From assembly GCA_002293025.1 (NCBI GenBank), contig DBCL01000010.1, positions 42,820-48,044 on the forward strand: a DNA stretch of 5,225 nt, given 5' to 3'. The notes under the pieces are model-generated. The model saw nothing but the letters and a program-made list of their open reading frames with translations. It had not been told where the DNA came from and did not search any database. The translations under genes and the position numbers were made by a program. Source of the stretch: Actinobacteria bacterium UBA959. Lineage in GTDB: Bacteria; Actinomycetota; Actinomycetes; S36-B12; UBA5976. Positions 3,487 to 5,225 of this stretch are shown piece by piece. Each line of letters opens with the position of its first letter. The first letter of the stretch is position 1.

Positions 3487-4569
3487 ATGGTTGACCTAAA
3501 AGCAGTGCTGCAGGATATGCAGACTCTGATTGAAGTTGAGTCACCAAGTGAAGATCTCAAAGCCTGTTTAGATGTAGTAATAACTGCTAATCAGATATTA
3601 GAAAATAGATTAGGCAGTAAAGGTAAATTGATTGAAGTTGCTGGTCGCACCCATTTGTGGTGGGGCTCTGATACCCCACAAGTTTTATTACTAGGTCACC
3701 TAGACACAGTTTGGCCGTTAGGCAGCATTAGCGAGATTCCATTCAATGTGGCCAGTGACAAATTAACTGGCCCTGGTTGTGTCGATATGAAGTGTGGTGT
3801 GGTGCAAGGAATTCATGCCATCAAATTAGCCCTCGATCCACGAATCGCCCTGCTGCTAACTACCGATGAAGAAATAGGGAGCAAAACTTCAAGAGCATTA
3901 ATTGAAAAAGCGGCAGCCTCAGCAAAAGGTTGTTTAGTTTTAGAGTGTGCCCAAGATGGTGCACTAAAGATTGCTCGTAAAGGAACTTCGGATTACAAAA
4001 TAATTGCTCATGGTTTAGCCTCTCACGCAGGACTTGAGCCTGAAAAGGGAATTAATGCTGGTGTTGCTATCTCTGAAATAGTTTTGAACATTCAAAAAAT
4101 AGCTAACTTAAATTTAGGTACAACTGTTACACCAACCGTCATTCATGCCGGCACAACTACTAACACTGTGCCTGCTAAGGCTGAGTTAAGTATTGATGTT
4201 CGAAGTTGGAGCATTGCTGAACAACAGCGAGTAGATTTAGAGGTTAGAAAAATAACATCAACTGTTCCAGATATCAAGATTGAGGTTACTGGTGGAATTA
4301 ATCGCCCTCCAATGGAAAAATCGATGTCTGAGTCTCTTTATCAGTTAGCAACTGAAGTAGTTAAAGACTTAGAGTTGGAATCAATTGGTGCAGCCGAGGT
4401 GGGCGGTGCAAGTGATGGCAACTTTACGGCTGCTTTGGGCACCAAAACCATTGATGGTTTAGGTGCCGTTGGTGCTGGCTCTCATGCCAAGACTGAGTGG
4501 GTTTCTGTTACAGATATTGAACCTAGGGTTAAGTTGTTAGCTGGCATGATCTCCAAACTGCTCAACTAA
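3487..4569 (+). CDS. M20-family metallopeptidase, carboxypeptidase G2-like
   Basis: A 360-residue enzyme with the full M20 dinuclear zinc site. Expected metal ligands are H71 (in GHLDTVWPLG), the bridging D100 (GPGCVDMKCG), E129, E153 (VLECA) and H333 (GAGSHAKTEW). D73 supports the first ligand and E128 of DEE is the general base. H180 (ASHAG) marks the lid/dimerisation domain, about residues 165-275, inserted in the catalytic domain. Ligand spacing H71-D100 and E129-E153 matches carboxypeptidase G2, which removes C-terminal glutamate from folate-like and other N-acyl amino acids. The actual substrate here is unknown; an ArgE/DapE-type deacylase is less likely given the GHLDTVWP and GAGSHA context. 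The N-terminus (MVDLKAVLQDMQ) is not a signal peptide, so the enzyme should be cytoplasmic, unlike the exported Pseudomonas protein. It sits 16 bp after the helicase-associated gene and 50 bp before the XPB gene. Confidence 0.9.
   Translation: MVDLKAVLQDMQTLIEVESPSEDLKACLDVVITANQILENRLGSKGKLIEVAGRTHLWWGSDTPQVLLLGHLDTVWPLGSISEIPFNVASDKLTGPGCVDMKCGVVQGIHAIKLALDPRIALLLTTDEEIGSKTSRALIEKAAASAKGCLVLECAQDGALKIARKGTSDYKIIAHGLASHAGLEPEKGINAGVAISEIVLNIQKIANLNLGTTVTPTVIHAGTTTNTVPAKAELSIDVRSWSIAEQQRVDLEVRKITSTVPDIKIEVTGGINRPPMEKSMSESLYQLATEVVKDLELESIGAAEVGGASDGNFTAALGTKTIDGLGAVGAGSHAKTEWVSVTDIEPRVKLLAGMISKLLN
3691..3703. repeat. 13-nt near-palindrome in the M20 gene
   Basis: CTAGGT and ACCTAG flank a central C, directly over the codons for the metal-binding GHLDT motif. 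The protein motif constrains this region, so the dyad may be accidental. Confidence 0.45.
3750..3772. repeat. Inverted repeat, 7-bp arms, 9-nt spacer, in the M20 gene
   Basis: GGCCAGT (3750-3756) pairs with ACTGGCC (3766-3772). It precedes the codon for D100, the bridging zinc ligand. Moderate on its own. Confidence 0.6.
4438..4467. repeat. Inverted repeat, 6+6 bp stem with one mismatch, TTGA loop, in the M20 gene
   Basis: GGCACC (4438-4443) pairs with GGTGCC (4462-4467). One A/A mismatch (4444/4461) follows, then AAACCA (4445-4450) pairs with TGGTTT (4455-4460) around TTGA. That is 12 pairs in 30 bases, with the same build as the repeats at 1958 and 2530. It encodes GTKTIDGLGA, just before the GAGSHA metal-ligand motif. 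Confidence 0.85.
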
Positions 4570-4577
4570 CCAATCTT

Positions 4578-4586
4578 TGAGATAAT
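4578..4586 (+). promoter_or_regulatory. Candidate extended -10 promoter for the XPB helicase gene
   Basis: GATAAT (4581-4586) matches five of six bases of TATAAT and is preceded by TG plus one base (4578-4580), an extended -10 arrangement. A start near 4593 would give a leader of about 27 nt holding the AGGAG site. No convincing -35 is visible. It lies in the gap after the M20 stop codon (4567-4569), so the helicase may be transcribed independently of the genes upstream. Confidence 0.5.
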
Positions 4587-4610
4587 ACGCAGTCAACTTA
4601 AAACTAAAGC

Positions 4611-4615
4611 AGGAG
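4611..4615 (+). promoter_or_regulatory. Shine-Dalgarno sequence of the XPB helicase gene
   Basis: AGGAG ends four bases before the GTG start at 4620. The spacing is a little short, but the site is the only one nearby and it supports the non-ATG start. Confidence 0.7.
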
Positions 4616-4619
4616 TCTT

Positions 4620-5225
4620 GTGACTAACGGGCCATTAATCGTACAAAGTGATCGAACTCTTCTATTAGAAATAGATCATCCACTTTCAGATGAAGCCCGA
4701 AAAGCGATTGCACCTTTTGCTGAATTAGAGCGCGCTCCTGAACACATTCACACCTATCGCATTACCTCGCTGGCACTTTGGAATGCCCGCGCAGCTGGCC
4801 ATGATGCTGAGCAAGTTATTGACTCATTAATCAAATATGCGCGCTATGCAGTTCCACACGCATTACTTGTTGATATTGCAGAACAGATGGGTAAATACGG
4901 GCGACTAAGAATTGAGAACCATCCAAATCATGGCTTAGTGCTATCCACCACTGATCGCCCAGTATTAGAAGAGATATTAAAGAACAAAAAGGTAGCTCCG
5001 CTGCTGGGTAAGCGAATTGATGATGAAACCGTAATTGTCTTTCCTTCGGAGCGTGGCAGCTTGAAGCAAGCCCTATTAAAAATTGGCTGGCCTGCAGAAG
5101 ACTTTGCTGGCTATGTTGATGGTGAAGCCCACCCAATTGAGTTAGTTGAAGATGATTGGCAGATCCGAGAATATCAAAAACATGCTGTTGACTCTTTCTT
5201 TCATGGTGGGTCTGGCGTTGTGGTG
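4620..5225 (+). CDS. XPB/Ercc3-type DNA helicase, N-terminal 202 codons (partial)
   Basis: The frame opens at GTG 4620 and runs off the right edge. The start MTNGPLIVQSDRTLLLEIDHP, then FAELERAPEHIHTYRIT (33-49), LWNARAAGHDAEQVI, YGRLRI, KIGWPAEDFAGYVDGEAHPI and WQIREYQKHAVDSFFHGGSGVVV (180-202) strongly resemble the actinobacterial XPB homologue Rv0861c. The visible part is the N-terminal damage-recognition-like domain plus the first segment of the helicase core, with the REYQ motif (183-186) as the Q-motif equivalent. The ATP-binding Walker A should begin a few residues beyond the window. Family knowledge: bacterial XPB is a 3'-5' superfamily 2 helicase with annealing activity, thought to act in DNA repair. 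Here the partner-like helicase-associated gene lies upstream with an M20 gene in between. The GTG start agrees with the conserved N-terminus of the family. Confidence 0.95.
   Translation, partial: MTNGPLIVQSDRTLLLEIDHPLSDEARKAIAPFAELERAPEHIHTYRITSLALWNARAAGHDAEQVIDSLIKYARYAVPHALLVDIAEQMGKYGRLRIENHPNHGLVLSTTDRPVLEEILKNKKVAPLLGKRIDDETVIVFPSERGSLKQALLKIGWPAEDFAGYVDGEAHPIELVEDDWQIREYQKHAVDSFFHGGSGVVV

Noticed and set aside
4831..5136. Minus-strand 101-codon open frame opposite the XPB gene
   Set aside because: The plus-strand frame is clearly XPB over the same bases; the antisense product has a His/Gln/Leu-rich composition typical of a shadow frame.

Overview
The window looks like chromosomal DNA from a low-to-moderate GC actinobacterium. 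Three proteins closely resemble actinobacterial housekeeping families: a cold-shock protein with the C-terminal extension typical of mycobacterial Rv0871 (CspB), a helicase-associated protein of the Rv0862c type, and an XPB/Ercc3 helicase of the Rv0861c type. By eye the GC content is well below that of Streptomyces or Mycobacterium. TTA, CTA and AGA codons are common and intergenic gaps are 2-50 bp. That combination fits a streamlined planktonic lineage such as the freshwater Nanopelagicales (acI), but this placement is inference from style and gene order, not a database match.

Layout. Minus strand, reading leftward: a HAD-family phosphatase (553-1170), a CspB-like cold-shock protein (131-511), and the first 42 codons of an unidentified basic-then-acidic protein (1-128) that runs off the left edge. 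Plus strand, reading rightward: the helicase-associated wHTH/XPB-like/WYL-like protein (1203-3470), an M20 metallopeptidase of the carboxypeptidase G2 type (3487-4569), and the first 202 codons of the XPB helicase (4620 to the right edge, cut just before Walker A). The two sets diverge from a 32-bp gap (1171-1202). It carries a TANNNT -10 hexamer on each strand placed so that both transcripts would start at or next to the ATG, which suggests a compact bidirectional leaderless promoter.

The helicase-associated protein and the XPB helicase probably act together in DNA repair or transcription-coupled processes. The M20 peptidase between them has no obvious role in that pathway. The cold-shock protein is a nucleic-acid chaperone, and the HAD enzyme is a small-molecule phosphatase of unknown substrate.

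The most unexpected signal is the density of long, tight inverted repeats inside the two complete plus-strand genes. Four have perfect arms of 10-12 bp with little or no spacer. Three consist of two perfect stems interrupted by one purine-purine mismatch and closed by a 3-4 nt loop. A 16-bp perfect palindrome lies at the end of the helicase-associated gene, over the expected -35 region of the M20 gene. I found nothing comparable in the minus-strand genes. No tRNA, rRNA, CRISPR, insertion sequence or convincing Rho-independent terminator was seen.
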